Positions 24,154 to 33,453 of a DNA stretch of 64,000 nucleotides are shown piece after piece. The stretch is from Sporocytophaga myxococcoides (GTDB lineage: Bacteria; Bacteroidota; Bacteroidia; Cytophagales; Cytophagaceae), in contig NZ_BBLT01000005.1 in the NCBI RefSeq assembly GCF_000775915.1, forward strand, positions 124,001 to 188,000. Direction: 5' to 3'. Below the pieces are notes generated by a model. It had not been told where the DNA came from, did no database searches, and saw only the letters and a list, made by a program, of their open reading frames with translations. The position numbers and the translations under genes are program-made. Each line of letters opens with the position of its first letter. Within the stretch, counting starts at the first letter, position 1.

Positions 24154-26388
24154 TTAAGAATTGGTTTTTAATAACGGATGTCCCAGTACACTTGCTTGTT
24201 TGTTATACATATACTCTGCAAACTTTTCATCTTCAATATGATAACGGGCTCCAATGTATTTTACAATATTCCCATCTTCATCTTTTATAGGAACGATAGT
24301 AGCATTCACCCAATAAACAATCCCACCTTTGCCTCGGTTTTTTATGATTCCTTTGAATATATTTCCTGACTTAATTGTATCCCAGAAGAGTTTAAACAGT
24401 TCTTTTGGCATTTCAGGATCTCTAAGAATATTATGGGGCTTTCCGATCAATTCTTCCCTTGAATAGCCGGATACTTCAACGAATTTAGAGTTAATATCAA
24501 GTATGGTTCCATACTTATCTGCCTCAGAAAGAATAGTCGTTAATCCGAAAATCCTTTCTCTTACTTCAAGTTCTTTTGTCATGGATTTCAGGGAACTCAC
24601 ATTTCTTTCCATTTCTTCCTGTGTCGCCTGAAGTTCTTCCATATTCTGGCGCATTTCCTCTTCCTGAGCTCGCAGTTCTTCAGTCATAATCTGAGACTGT
24701 TCTAACAATGAACGGGTTTTGGTGCCTGTCTTCATATTATGCACAGTAGATCCGAAACTCTCAGCAATAGCCTCAATAAATTTGATTTGATGATTAGGAA
24801 TTATCTTGAATGAAGCTAATTCTATTACACCGAATATTTTATCATTGAATTTAACAGGTACAATCACTAAGCTGGATGGAGATGCCCCGCCTACTCCTGA
24901 GGTTATATACATGTAATCATTAGGAATTTCTGTCATGAAGATAGTTTCACCTTCCTGCCAACATACACCGGCAAGTCCTTCACCTTCATTGATTTTCTTG
25001 TTGATGAATTTTTTTCTGTCATATGCATAGCATGCTTTCATCAGCATATAGCTTTCTTCATCATCTTCATCTTCCAGAATAAAAAGACCACCTTGATTGG
25101 CATCTATATATTTAACCATTTCCCTAAGGAAGTTGTCATAAAGAGTATCTGCATCATTGATATAAATTCTAAGCAAATTGGCAAACATAGCCAGGCCTTC
25201 ATTATGCCAGGCTCTTTGTTGCTCATCATCATCAATATTCTTAAGTTGCCTGATGATAAGATTCACAGTTTTGCCAACCTCGTCCTTATCTGATGTTAAT
25301 GGTAGTTCTGTTAATATTTTACGGGAACTAATAGCTTCAACCTGGTTCATGGTAGTTTTGAACCGAAATACAATCTTCTCAAGACCAGTTATCAGATCTT
25401 TAAGCATATTGTTATTGCTGAATTCATCAAATTTCACAGACAGGTTTCCTTCACTGATTTCTGTTGCTCTGATCTGTATTTCATGAATTGGATCGAAGGC
25501 TGGTTTTATGAATTTGTTGAGAACCCAATAAATTAACGCAATCAGACCTAATGAGAGAAAAAGGATTGCTAATAGTGTTGTTGATAGGAGATTATTGCTT
25601 TTGTTTTCAAATAAGGTTCTTAAAATATCAAGTTTATTGATAGATTGGTTAGTGGTGAAATACAAAAATCCAATCAATCCCTGGTTTTTTTCTAACCCTA
25701 AGACAGATTCTATTTCCACAATTTCATGGAAGGTGGTTTGGTAGGACCTTAAAGCTTCATTCAGATAGTTTTTAGTATCAGAATCAGGAAGAGATGTAAT
25801 CTGATTTTCGAGATCGGAGACTGTTTGATCAAATGCTCCTATATAGCTTTTTTCCTTTTTTATAAAAAAGTCTTTTTCGTGTTTTCTAAGGGTAAGTACA
25901 AGCCCCTTATCTGTATCAGGGCTTTTTTCAAGAATATGTGCCGCCTGGTGCATTTTACCTTCAATACCATGATTTTTAAAACCACGTTCATTAAACAATT
26001 GGGAAACTTTTAAGAATACTGAATTGAGGGTATCATAATTAGCTTTAATCTTAAGCAATGTGTCACGGTCTTTACCTTTTAAGTTTTCTTCCAGTAAGGA
26101 CAAATCTTTCTGAAACAACCTGGCATAATTCATTAAGGAAGAGATATCCATGTTTTCTCCTGTTATCGCAGATATTGTGTCGTACTGAACATTTAGAACA
26201 TAATTCCTGAATGATGACTCGTATTGAGAAAGATTAAATAAAGCCTTTGATAAATCTGAAGCATTCTCTTTACTTTTTTTGATCGATATAATAGTATATA
26301 CTAATATGCAAGCTAAAAAAATAGTAGCTGAAATGGTTGAAATTAAAAGCTTATTGTATTTTGATTTAAAACTGTTATCAGAGGACAT
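24154..26388 (-). CDS. Membrane sensor with HAMP, GAF and PAS domains but no output domain
   Basis: 744 residues: membrane segment 12-32, periplasmic helical domain (about 35-260), second membrane segment (LLAILFLSLGLIALIYWVL, about 268-288), HAMP (290-345), GAF (about 395-545), coiled coil (LRAQEEEMRQNMEELQATQE) and PAS at the C-terminus (FGLTTILSEADKYGTILDIN to GARYHIEDEKF). It stops after the PAS with no kinase, cyclase or methyl-accepting domain. It probably modulates a partner protein, possibly the histidine kinase transcribed in the same direction after it. Frame is complete with a normal stop, so this is not simple truncation by a visible frameshift. Confidence 0.85.
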   Translation of the reverse strand: MSSDNSFKSKYNKLLISTISATIFLACILVYTIISIKKSKENASDLSKALFNLSQYESSFRNYVLNVQYDTISAITGENMDISSLMNYARLFQKDLSLLEENLKGKDRDTLLKIKANYDTLNSVFLKVSQLFNERGFKNHGIEGKMHQAAHILEKSPDTDKGLVLTLRKHEKDFFIKKEKSYIGAFDQTVSDLENQITSLPDSDTKNYLNEALRSYQTTFHEIVEIESVLGLEKNQGLIGFLYFTTNQSINKLDILRTLFENKSNNLLSTTLLAILFLSLGLIALIYWVLNKFIKPAFDPIHEIQIRATEISEGNLSVKFDEFSNNNMLKDLITGLEKIVFRFKTTMNQVEAISSRKILTELPLTSDKDEVGKTVNLIIRQLKNIDDDEQQRAWHNEGLAMFANLLRIYINDADTLYDNFLREMVKYIDANQGGLFILEDEDDEESYMLMKACYAYDRKKFINKKINEGEGLAGVCWQEGETIFMTEIPNDYMYITSGVGGASPSSLVIVPVKFNDKIFGVIELASFKIIPNHQIKFIEAIAESFGSTVHNMKTGTKTRSLLEQSQIMTEELRAQEEEMRQNMEELQATQEEMERNVSSLKSMTKELEVRERIFGLTTILSEADKYGTILDINSKFVEVSGYSREELIGKPHNILRDPEMPKELFKLFWDTIKSGNIFKGIIKNRGKGGIVYWVNATIVPIKDEDGNIVKYIGARYHIEDEKFAEYMYNKQASVLGHPLLKTNS

Positions 26389-26699
26389 TTATACGAATAT
26401 TATGAAGTACTACTAAATAATTCATTTAATATTTTTCCATGTACGATGTCAATCTGTTATAGTTTTGTTGTGTCTGTAGTAAAATAAAAAGTGTGGTAAA
26501 CTCAATGTTTCCCTCCAGGCATATTTACGATTAATAGAAGGGGGAGAAAATATTGTGGGTTTGTATATGAGTGTTTTATACTTTGTTTTACTTTGGTGTA
26601 AGTTCTTATAACTATGTAAGAAAACTTTAAAAATTAAAGAAGAATATCTAATAGTAGGGAGATTTACATAAAGGACTTGTAGCATAAGCTACAAATCCT
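26389..26699. other. Gene-free stretch
   Basis: AT-rich, about 310 bp. A 78-codon open frame on the minus strand has no family resemblance, an odd composition (His, Tyr, Lys-rich) and is treated as chance. Nothing else seen. Confidence 0.4.
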
Positions 26700-27482
26700 C
26701 TATACTTTCTTAAGCCAGTTCAGTATATAGTCAGCATCTTCTTTCCAGGTAGATTGACCTAATACAAAATGATTCCTACCCTGAAATTCTTTATACTCTA
26801 TCACTGAACCATTTTTTTTGTACTTGTCAAAATTCCTTTTGTTGAGATGAGCAGGAGTAATAGTGTCCAGGTCTCCTGATGTGATGAGTAATGGCACATG
26901 AGGTTTATCAAAGTCTACCTTTGCAGCGTTGGTTAGTCCTCCTCGTGCTACGATTTTGGATTCCGGGATAGTATACCTTTCATATGCAGCCTTTTGTTCT
27001 TTAAGTGGCATCTCATTTACAAATGCATATTGCCAATCCGGAAAGGACATTAGATAAGTTTTTTTTAATGAGGTAAATATTCCTAATGATTTCCATGCAG
27101 CTTTTAAAAATGAAAATTCATAAGGAAAAACACCCAATGGAGGAACAGGATGTATCGCAATGCCTGCTGCAGCAATGTCTCTGTTAACAATAATCTGAGT
27201 CATAAGACCTCCTAAAGAATGGCCAATTACAATTGGTTTCTCCGGAAGTTGTTTGATAATTTCTGAATAATGATCAACAACTTCACTTAAGGTGAGTTCT
27301 GCAAGATCAATATCATTCGGTTGCCGGTCTCTCAATTCTTTTGCAGTACCATCTTTAAAAGGCCATGGAGGGGCTATTGCCTTATAACCTTTGCTTTCAA
27401 AATATGGGATCCAGTCTTCCCAACAGGCATTGGTAACAAATGCACCGGTAACAAATACTATAGTTTTAGAGTGAATGCTCAT
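26700..27482 (-). CDS. Alpha/beta hydrolase
   Basis: 260 residues with the alpha/beta-hydrolase core: IVFVTGAFVTNACWEDWIPY oxyanion region, nucleophile elbow GHSLGG (PIVIGHSLGGLMTQII), acid residue in LLITSGDLDTITP and catalytic His in FQGRNHFVLGQ. No signal peptide, so cytoplasmic. It looks like an esterase or C-C hydrolase-type enzyme; substrate unknown. Single gene; divergent from oligopeptidase B. Confidence 0.88.
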   Translation of the reverse strand: MSIHSKTIVFVTGAFVTNACWEDWIPYFESKGYKAIAPPWPFKDGTAKELRDRQPNDIDLAELTLSEVVDHYSEIIKQLPEKPIVIGHSLGGLMTQIIVNRDIAAAGIAIHPVPPLGVFPYEFSFLKAAWKSLGIFTSLKKTYLMSFPDWQYAFVNEMPLKEQKAAYERYTIPESKIVARGGLTNAAKVDFDKPHVPLLITSGDLDTITPAHLNKRNFDKYKKNGSVIEYKEFQGRNHFVLGQSTWKEDADYILNWLKKV

Positions 27483-27704
27483 GGTATCGAGGTTTGATTA
27501 AGTACCTCTGCATGCTGAAAATGTTTGTTTGAGTTAATAGAATTTTCTCCCGATTTCTTTATAGATTAAAGTTAATAGATGAATAGTTGAGAGTTAGTTT
27601 TGGCAGTTGTTAAATGTTTTGGTTAATGGCAATGAAAATTATTATGAATTAAATTCTTAAATGGTGATATTTATAAAGTTAAATTAAATGAGATTTTAAA
27701 TCTA

Positions 27705-29798
27705 ATGAATCAGTTGAATAGTAATACACCTCCAATTGCAGAGAAGATAGATTATCAGGTTGTTTCAGATGCAGGTATAAGAAATGATCCTTATTTCTGG
27801 ATGCGATTAAGTGATGAGCAAAAAGACTCTGAAGTACAAGATGAGCAAACGAAAAAAGTATTTGATTATCTCAATGCTGAAAATGATTATTTCCAGAATG
27901 TCATGAAGCCTACTGAGAAATTGCAAAGAAAGCTTTATGCCGAGATGACAGGAAGGATCAAACAGGAGGATGAAAGTGTCCCTTTTCTCAAAAATGGTTA
28001 TTGGTATTATGTCAGATATAGTGAGGGATCAGAGTATCCTGTTTATTGCAGAAAGAAGGGATCACTTGAAGCTCAGGAAGAAATACTACTGGATGTTAAT
28101 GTTATGGCAAAGGGTCATGAATATTATAATGTAGTCGGCCTGTCTGTGAGTGAAGACAATACCAAACTGGCATATGGGCTTGATACTATAAGCAGAAGAA
28201 TTTATACTATTTATTTTATGGATCTGGTTACCGGTGAATATGTCGGACATCCGATTCCGAATACCGAAGGGTATGTTGCCTGGGCGAATGATAATAAAAC
28301 AATTTTTTATTCTAAGAAAGATGAAGAAACATTAAGGCCAGATCGTATATATCGTCATATCATAGGCGATAGTCCTGAAGCAGATAAGTTGATTTATCAT
28401 GAAAAAGATGAGACGTTTTACACTGCTATAGAAAAATCCAAGTCTAAAAAGTTCCTGATTATTGGATCCACAAGCACTCTTGCATCTTATTACAAGATTT
28501 TGGATGCAGACAATCCTCTTGGTGAATTTACTGAATTTACTGCTAAAGAAAGTGAGCTGGAGTATCAGGTAGAGCATTTTCATGATAAATTCTATATCCT
28601 CACAAACCTGAATGCACCTAACTTCAGGCTTATGGAGACCACTGATAGAAAGACGTCAAAAGAGTTATGGAAAGAGATAATTCCTCACAGAAAAGATGTA
28701 TTGCTTGAAGATATTGATGTGTTTGAAGATTTTTTCGTACTAAGCGAAAGATATAATGCAAGCACGAATATAAGTATCATAGAACATGGGACGGGTAAGC
28801 AAAAATATCTTCCTTTTGAGGAAACTGCCTATACTGTGTTTACGAAAGATAATTATGAAATAAATACAGAATGGCTAAGGTTTAGATATACTTCGTTAAC
28901 AACTCCCAATACTGTCTATGATTTCAATATGCGGACAGGGGAACAGATTCTCAGAAAGCGGGAAACTGTAGTAGGTGGTTATAATCCTTCAGAATATAAA
29001 ACAGAGAGAATTTGGGCTGTGGCCAATGATGGGACAAAAATTCCGATGTCAGTTGTATATAAGAAGGGGCTGACATTGAATGGGAATAACCCGGCATTGT
29101 TGTATGGCTATGGTTCATATGGAATAAGTATTGATCCTGAGTTTTCATCAAAAAGGTTAAGCCTTCTTGATCGCGGTTTTATATTCGCTATTGCTCATAT
29201 CAGAGGCGGACAGGAGATGGGAAGGCATTGGTATGAAGATGGTAAAATGTTTAAGAAGATAAATACATTTACTGATTTCATCAATTGTGCAGAACATCTT
29301 ATAAAGGAAGGATACACCAGTTCAGATAAACTGTTTGCACAAGGTGGCAGCGCGGGAGGTTTATTGATGGGTGCTATAATCAATCTAAGACCGGATCTGT
29401 TTAAGGGAATAATTGCTCAGGTACCTTTTGTAGATGTGGTCAGCACAATGCTGGATGAATCTATTCCTCTTACGACCGGAGAATTTGATGAATGGGGTAA
29501 TCCCAAGAATGAGGAATCGTACAAATATATGTTATCTTATTCACCTTATGATAATATCCAGTCTAAAGAATATCCCAATATACTTATCACTACGGGTCTC
29601 CATGATTCACAGGTACAATATTGGGAACCGGCTAAATGGACTGCAAAACTTAGAGATTTAAAGACTGATAATAATGTGCTTTGCCTTAGAACGAATATGG
29701 AAACAGGACATGGAGGAACTACCGGAAGGTTTAAGGTGTATGAAGAAATAGCACAGGAGTTTGCATTTGTTCTAATGATTTCCGGAATAGAGAATTAG
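27705..29798 (+). CDS. ptrB: Oligopeptidase B (S9A serine peptidase)
   Basis: 697 residues, normal for the family. N-terminal beta-propeller (DPYFWMRLSDEQKDSEVQDE onward) and C-terminal alpha/beta hydrolase domain with YGYGSYGISIDPEFS, nucleophile Ser549 (GGSAGGLLMGA) and catalytic His669 (METGHGGTTGRFK). It cleaves short peptides after Arg or Lys in the cytoplasm; no signal peptide is seen. Monocistronic; a hairpin follows. Confidence 0.92.
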   Translation: MNQLNSNTPPIAEKIDYQVVSDAGIRNDPYFWMRLSDEQKDSEVQDEQTKKVFDYLNAENDYFQNVMKPTEKLQRKLYAEMTGRIKQEDESVPFLKNGYWYYVRYSEGSEYPVYCRKKGSLEAQEEILLDVNVMAKGHEYYNVVGLSVSEDNTKLAYGLDTISRRIYTIYFMDLVTGEYVGHPIPNTEGYVAWANDNKTIFYSKKDEETLRPDRIYRHIIGDSPEADKLIYHEKDETFYTAIEKSKSKKFLIIGSTSTLASYYKILDADNPLGEFTEFTAKESELEYQVEHFHDKFYILTNLNAPNFRLMETTDRKTSKELWKEIIPHRKDVLLEDIDVFEDFFVLSERYNASTNISIIEHGTGKQKYLPFEETAYTVFTKDNYEINTEWLRFRYTSLTTPNTVYDFNMRTGEQILRKRETVVGGYNPSEYKTERIWAVANDGTKIPMSVVYKKGLTLNGNNPALLYGYGSYGISIDPEFSSKRLSLLDRGFIFAIAHIRGGQEMGRHWYEDGKMFKKINTFTDFINCAEHLIKEGYTSSDKLFAQGGSAGGLLMGAIINLRPDLFKGIIAQVPFVDVVSTMLDESIPLTTGEFDEWGNPKNEESYKYMLSYSPYDNIQSKEYPNILITTGLHDSQVQYWEPAKWTAKLRDLKTDNNVLCLRTNMETGHGGTTGRFKVYEEIAQEFAFVLMISGIEN

Positions 29799-29826
29799 TA
29801 AGATTTAGAAATTGAATGGTATATGT

Positions 29827-29855
29827 AGAGACGTCATGCAAGGCGTCTCTCTTTC
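29827..29855 (+). terminator. Hairpin after oligopeptidase B
   Basis: AGAGACG (29827-29833) pairs with CGTCTCT (29844-29850), then CTTTCC. Acts as a weak terminator or belongs to a dispersed GAGACG/CGTCTC intergenic hairpin family seen in related genomes. Confidence 0.55.
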
Positions 29856-30460
29856 CACAAGAGCAAAATTTATTTAAGGGTTGAATAATTTTGTTCTCAA
29901 TATTTCATCATTATCAATTGTAAAGCTTTGAGATAAGATAAATTGTTTAAAGACAGATGAATATGTTTATAACTATTTGATTTTTTTTTTGTATTAGTTG
30001 TGGTAAATTGTTTATTTTATCTTCTTTAAAATTATTGAATAATAGGTTGCTCGTTTCGAAAAGGATTTTGGTAAATCTTTTTCTATTTAATTGAAAGCAA
30101 ATGAATTGCGATAGCATCTATTAAATTTACAACAATAAAAATTACCGCATTTCAGATCATAAATTAACCTTAGTCAGATCCTGTCTGCAGTAATTTTAAA
30201 CATCTATGGAGTATGCTTCAGGTGCAAGAGGAATTTTTACTTGTACCAGGTTTTATGAAGTAATGAGTTTAAATTTATAAACTCTGATTCAGTTATAGTT
30301 TCTAATGTATTTATCGGATTAAATTCAGGTATTCAAATGAAATGAATGCTTTGAAATAGACATTATAAATATCCCCCTTCATTTTTCAAAAGGAGAAGGA
30401 AAGGTATAATGAATCCAAGTTTAAATTTCTATAAACCAGTTTTAAGCTAACCTAAAAATT
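29856..30460. other. Gene-free stretch upstream of the metalloprotease
   Basis: About 600 bp, very AT-rich, stops in all frames. A short CCCCCTTC...AAAGGAGAAGG pairing lies at 30367-30399. No gene or RNA recognised; likely long promoter/leader region. Confidence 0.4.
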
Positions 30461-33367
30461 ATGATGAAACATAAACAAGTCATGTCTGGTAGACAAATTG
30501 TTAGGAGTTTTTATAGTGGTGTCAATGAAAAAATACTTCTGTTTGTTTTTTGTTCTGTTTTCTTTTGCAGAAGTATTCAAGCGCAGGATCCTACTGCACC
30601 TCCTGTTAAGATTGGGAGTGTGGATGAGTTTTATAATACAGTTCGCCTTTCGGAATCTCAGATAAAAACCCGCAAAATCAAAAAAAGTATTATTCCTGTT
30701 ACCAAAGATTCAGTTTCTGCTTTGATTAATCTCAAAAAAACAATTGATGGTGAAGAATTTATTTATGGGGAAGTTCAGGATAAAGAGGCATCATCAGTTA
30801 CTTTTTCTATTGCTGATGGGAAATTGAGTGGTTATGTAGTAATTCCTTCCGATAAAAAAGCATTCAGGTATTTCTCTCAGAAAGATGAAGTATTTGTAGA
30901 GGAAGAAGATATTAATAAAGTAATCTGTATTGATTTTAACAAATCTTCGAATGCCGAAAAGCGAGCTTTACCTGTTCAGGCACCGCCCTCAGGCTCGGCA
31001 GTATATAACCTGCAAAGTTTGGCTGGTGCGACTGCCGTTGCTTACCTGGACTTTGATGGACAAGTTGTAACAGGTACAAGATGGAATGGGGGAAATACCA
31101 TTAATGCCTTACCTGGGAATTTTTCTGAAACTGAAGTTACCAATATCTGGAAGATGATCAGCGAAGACTTCAGAGCTTTTAATATAAACATTACAACCAA
31201 TGAAGCTGTGTTTAACGCTGCTCCCAGAGGTAGGAGGATCAGATGTATATTTACTCCTACTAACACTGCATCTCCTGGCGCTGGGGGGGTTGCTTATGTC
31301 AATTCTTTCAGATGGACTGACGATACGCCTTGTTGGGTATTTAATAGCGGTACTAAAGGGGCAGGTGAAGCTGGTTCTCATGAAATAGGACATACATTAG
31401 GTCTGTCTCATGATGGCAGAACATCTCCAAAAGAAGATTATTATTCCGGTCATGGAATTTGGGCACCAATCATGGGCGTGGGTTATTCTAAAGGTTTAGT
31501 TCAGTGGAGTCGTGGTGAATATGCAAATGCCAATCAGACTCAGGATGATATTTCAATCATCTCAGGAACAGGAAATGGATTTGGTTTCAGAACGGATGAA
31601 GCTGGAAATACAAATGCTACCGCTAAAGCATTGATATTATCCCAAAATGGTGTGGTGTCTGAAAACCAAAACTATGGGATTATTACTCAAAGAACGGATG
31701 TGGACATCTATTCATTTACTACATCAGGTGGAACTGTTGCATTAACCATTAATCCGTCTCCGGCTTTTCCTAACCTTGATATAGTTGCTACACTTAAAAA
31801 TGAAGCAGGAACAACATTGGCCACTTCAAATCCCACTGCCTCTGCAACAGGCAGTCAGACAGCTCCAACTTCTATAAACGGTTTATATGCTTCATTTAAC
31901 ATAAACCTCACTGCAGGAACTTATTATTTGAATATTGACGGAACAGGTCAAGGAGATCCTTTAACTACTGGTTATTCGGATTATTCCTCTATAGGGGAAT
32001 ATTTTATTTCAGGTACTATTCCTGTTGCACAGACCAATCAAAATCCTGTTGTTAAAATTACCGCTCCATTAAACAATACCGTATTTACAGCTCCGGCGAC
32101 AATCAATGTCACAGCTACAGCATCTGATGCAGATGGTACGATAAGTGGGGTTACCTTTTCCGGAGCCGGAGCATCAGTGACTGATAATATCAGTCCATAT
32201 TCTACTAGGTGGAACAATGTAGCAGTGGGTACTTACAAAATTGTTGCAAATGTCAGAGATAACAATGGAGGAGTTGGAACAGATACAGTAACAATAACAG
32301 TTGTTCCGGCAGTTAATCAAAATCCTGTTGTTAAAATTACCGCTCCATTAAACAATACCGTATTTACAGCTCCTGCAACAATCAATGTCACTGCTACAGC
32401 ATCTGATGCAGATGGAACAATTATCGGAGTTTCCTTTTCTGGGGCAGGAGTATCGGTGACAGATGTTACCAGTCCATATAGCATCAGCTGGACTGATGTT
32501 GCAGCAGGTACTTATAAAATCATTGCGAATGTCAGAGATGATAATGGAGGAATAGGAACAGATACTGTTATAGTAACAGTTGTACCACTTGTTAATCAAA
32601 ATCCCGTTGTTGCAATTACAAGTCCGATCAATAATGCTTCTTTTAATGCTCCGGCAAACATTACCATTGCGGCAAATGCCTCAGATGCAGATGGTACGAT
32701 TGCAGGAGTAGCATTTTATAATGGATCTTTGCTGTTAGGATCTGATAATACAGCGCCCTATACTTATACAATCACGGGAGCAGCAGCAGGTACCTATAGT
32801 CTGACAGCAGTTGCGACAGATAATAACGGAGGAAAAACAACCTCATCTGTAATTACTGTTAAAGTAGAAAATGCATTAACGACAGGAATAAATGGTCCTT
32901 CTTGTCTCGTGGCAGGGCAAAGATATCTTTTTGTTTTGTCTCCTGAAGCTTCAGCTACCAATATCAGCTGGTGGACTAATGCTCAGGCAACAATAGAAGT
33001 AGATCCTTTAGATAAGAGCAAAGTATATATAACATATGCAGCTAATATATCATCTGTCAACATTAGCGCAGGGGTGAATTATGCTGTGAACCCGTGGTAT
33101 AAACAATATGATAAAATCCTGAAAGTCGGAGGGTGTCCTTCTGCTGCGATGGAAGCATTTGCACCTGAAGAAATTCAAGAGGATTCTAAGGAGGAGATCT
33201 TGTTATCTTTAAAACTTTATGATTTACAAGGCAAAGAGATTGCATACAATGGCGAGTTAACACTTGATGTAAATAAACTCAGTGAATATTTGGACGAAGG
33301 AGCATATATTGTCCATGGTGTTACCGACCATAAAGTGATAAAGAAAAAAATTGTAGTAATGAAATAA
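30461..33367 (+). CDS. Secreted metzincin-type metalloprotease with Ig-like repeats and T9SS sorting domain
   Basis: 968 residues; two adjacent ATG codons and one seven codons later are possible starts, the signal peptide ending near SIQAQ (about 42). The catalytic zinc motif HEIGHTLGLSH spans 307-317 (HExxHxxGxxH/D pattern). A pre-peptidase-like beta domain follows (about 385-520), then three ~93-residue Ig-like (Big_7-type) modules (NQNPVVKITAPLNNTVFTAP start), and a C-terminal sorting domain (LKLYDLQGKEIAYNGE to KKKIVVMK) typical of T9SS cargo. Expected at the cell surface or outside. Modules 1 and 2 are near identical at the DNA level. Confidence 0.88.
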   Translation: MMKHKQVMSGRQIVRSFYSGVNEKILLFVFCSVFFCRSIQAQDPTAPPVKIGSVDEFYNTVRLSESQIKTRKIKKSIIPVTKDSVSALINLKKTIDGEEFIYGEVQDKEASSVTFSIADGKLSGYVVIPSDKKAFRYFSQKDEVFVEEEDINKVICIDFNKSSNAEKRALPVQAPPSGSAVYNLQSLAGATAVAYLDFDGQVVTGTRWNGGNTINALPGNFSETEVTNIWKMISEDFRAFNINITTNEAVFNAAPRGRRIRCIFTPTNTASPGAGGVAYVNSFRWTDDTPCWVFNSGTKGAGEAGSHEIGHTLGLSHDGRTSPKEDYYSGHGIWAPIMGVGYSKGLVQWSRGEYANANQTQDDISIISGTGNGFGFRTDEAGNTNATAKALILSQNGVVSENQNYGIITQRTDVDIYSFTTSGGTVALTINPSPAFPNLDIVATLKNEAGTTLATSNPTASATGSQTAPTSINGLYASFNINLTAGTYYLNIDGTGQGDPLTTGYSDYSSIGEYFISGTIPVAQTNQNPVVKITAPLNNTVFTAPATINVTATASDADGTISGVTFSGAGASVTDNISPYSTRWNNVAVGTYKIVANVRDNNGGVGTDTVTITVVPAVNQNPVVKITAPLNNTVFTAPATINVTATASDADGTIIGVSFSGAGVSVTDVTSPYSISWTDVAAGTYKIIANVRDDNGGIGTDTVIVTVVPLVNQNPVVAITSPINNASFNAPANITIAANASDADGTIAGVAFYNGSLLLGSDNTAPYTYTITGAAAGTYSLTAVATDNNGGKTTSSVITVKVENALTTGINGPSCLVAGQRYLFVLSPEASATNISWWTNAQATIEVDPLDKSKVYITYAANISSVNISAGVNYAVNPWYKQYDKILKVGGCPSAAMEAFAPEEIQEDSKEEILLSLKLYDLQGKEIAYNGELTLDVNKLSEYLDEGAYIVHGVTDHKVIKKKIVVMK
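32036..32870 (+). repeat. Three tandem 279-bp units coding Ig-like modules
   Basis: Units start at 32036, 32315 and 32594, each with AATCAAAATCC and a period of exactly 279 bp (93 codons). The first two are nearly identical for the first ~60 bp and highly similar throughout; the third has diverged. Confidence 0.9.
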
Positions 33368-33389
33368 ATAGTATTCATATTGCTTAAAA

Positions 33390-33424
33390 AAAAAGACTGT
33401 CAGAATTTTCTGGCAGTCTTTTTC
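33390..33424. terminator. Bidirectional terminator between the two T9SS cargo genes
   Basis: AAAGACTGTCAGAA and TTCTGGCAGTCTTT form a 14-bp stem with one G-T pair, flanked by A-run on the left and T-run on the right, so it can work for both converging genes. Confidence 0.88.
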
Positions 33425-33453
33425 ATACTAATCTTTTTAAAAAAGATTAAAAA

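Noticed and set aside
25178-25486. 102-codon plus-strand frame inside the GAF/PAS sensor
   Set aside because: Shadow of a strongly coding minus-strand gene; composition typical of an antisense frame.
26449-26685. 78-codon frame on the minus strand
   Set aside because: No family resemblance, low-complexity basic/aromatic composition, AT-rich intergenic setting and no recognisable start signal.
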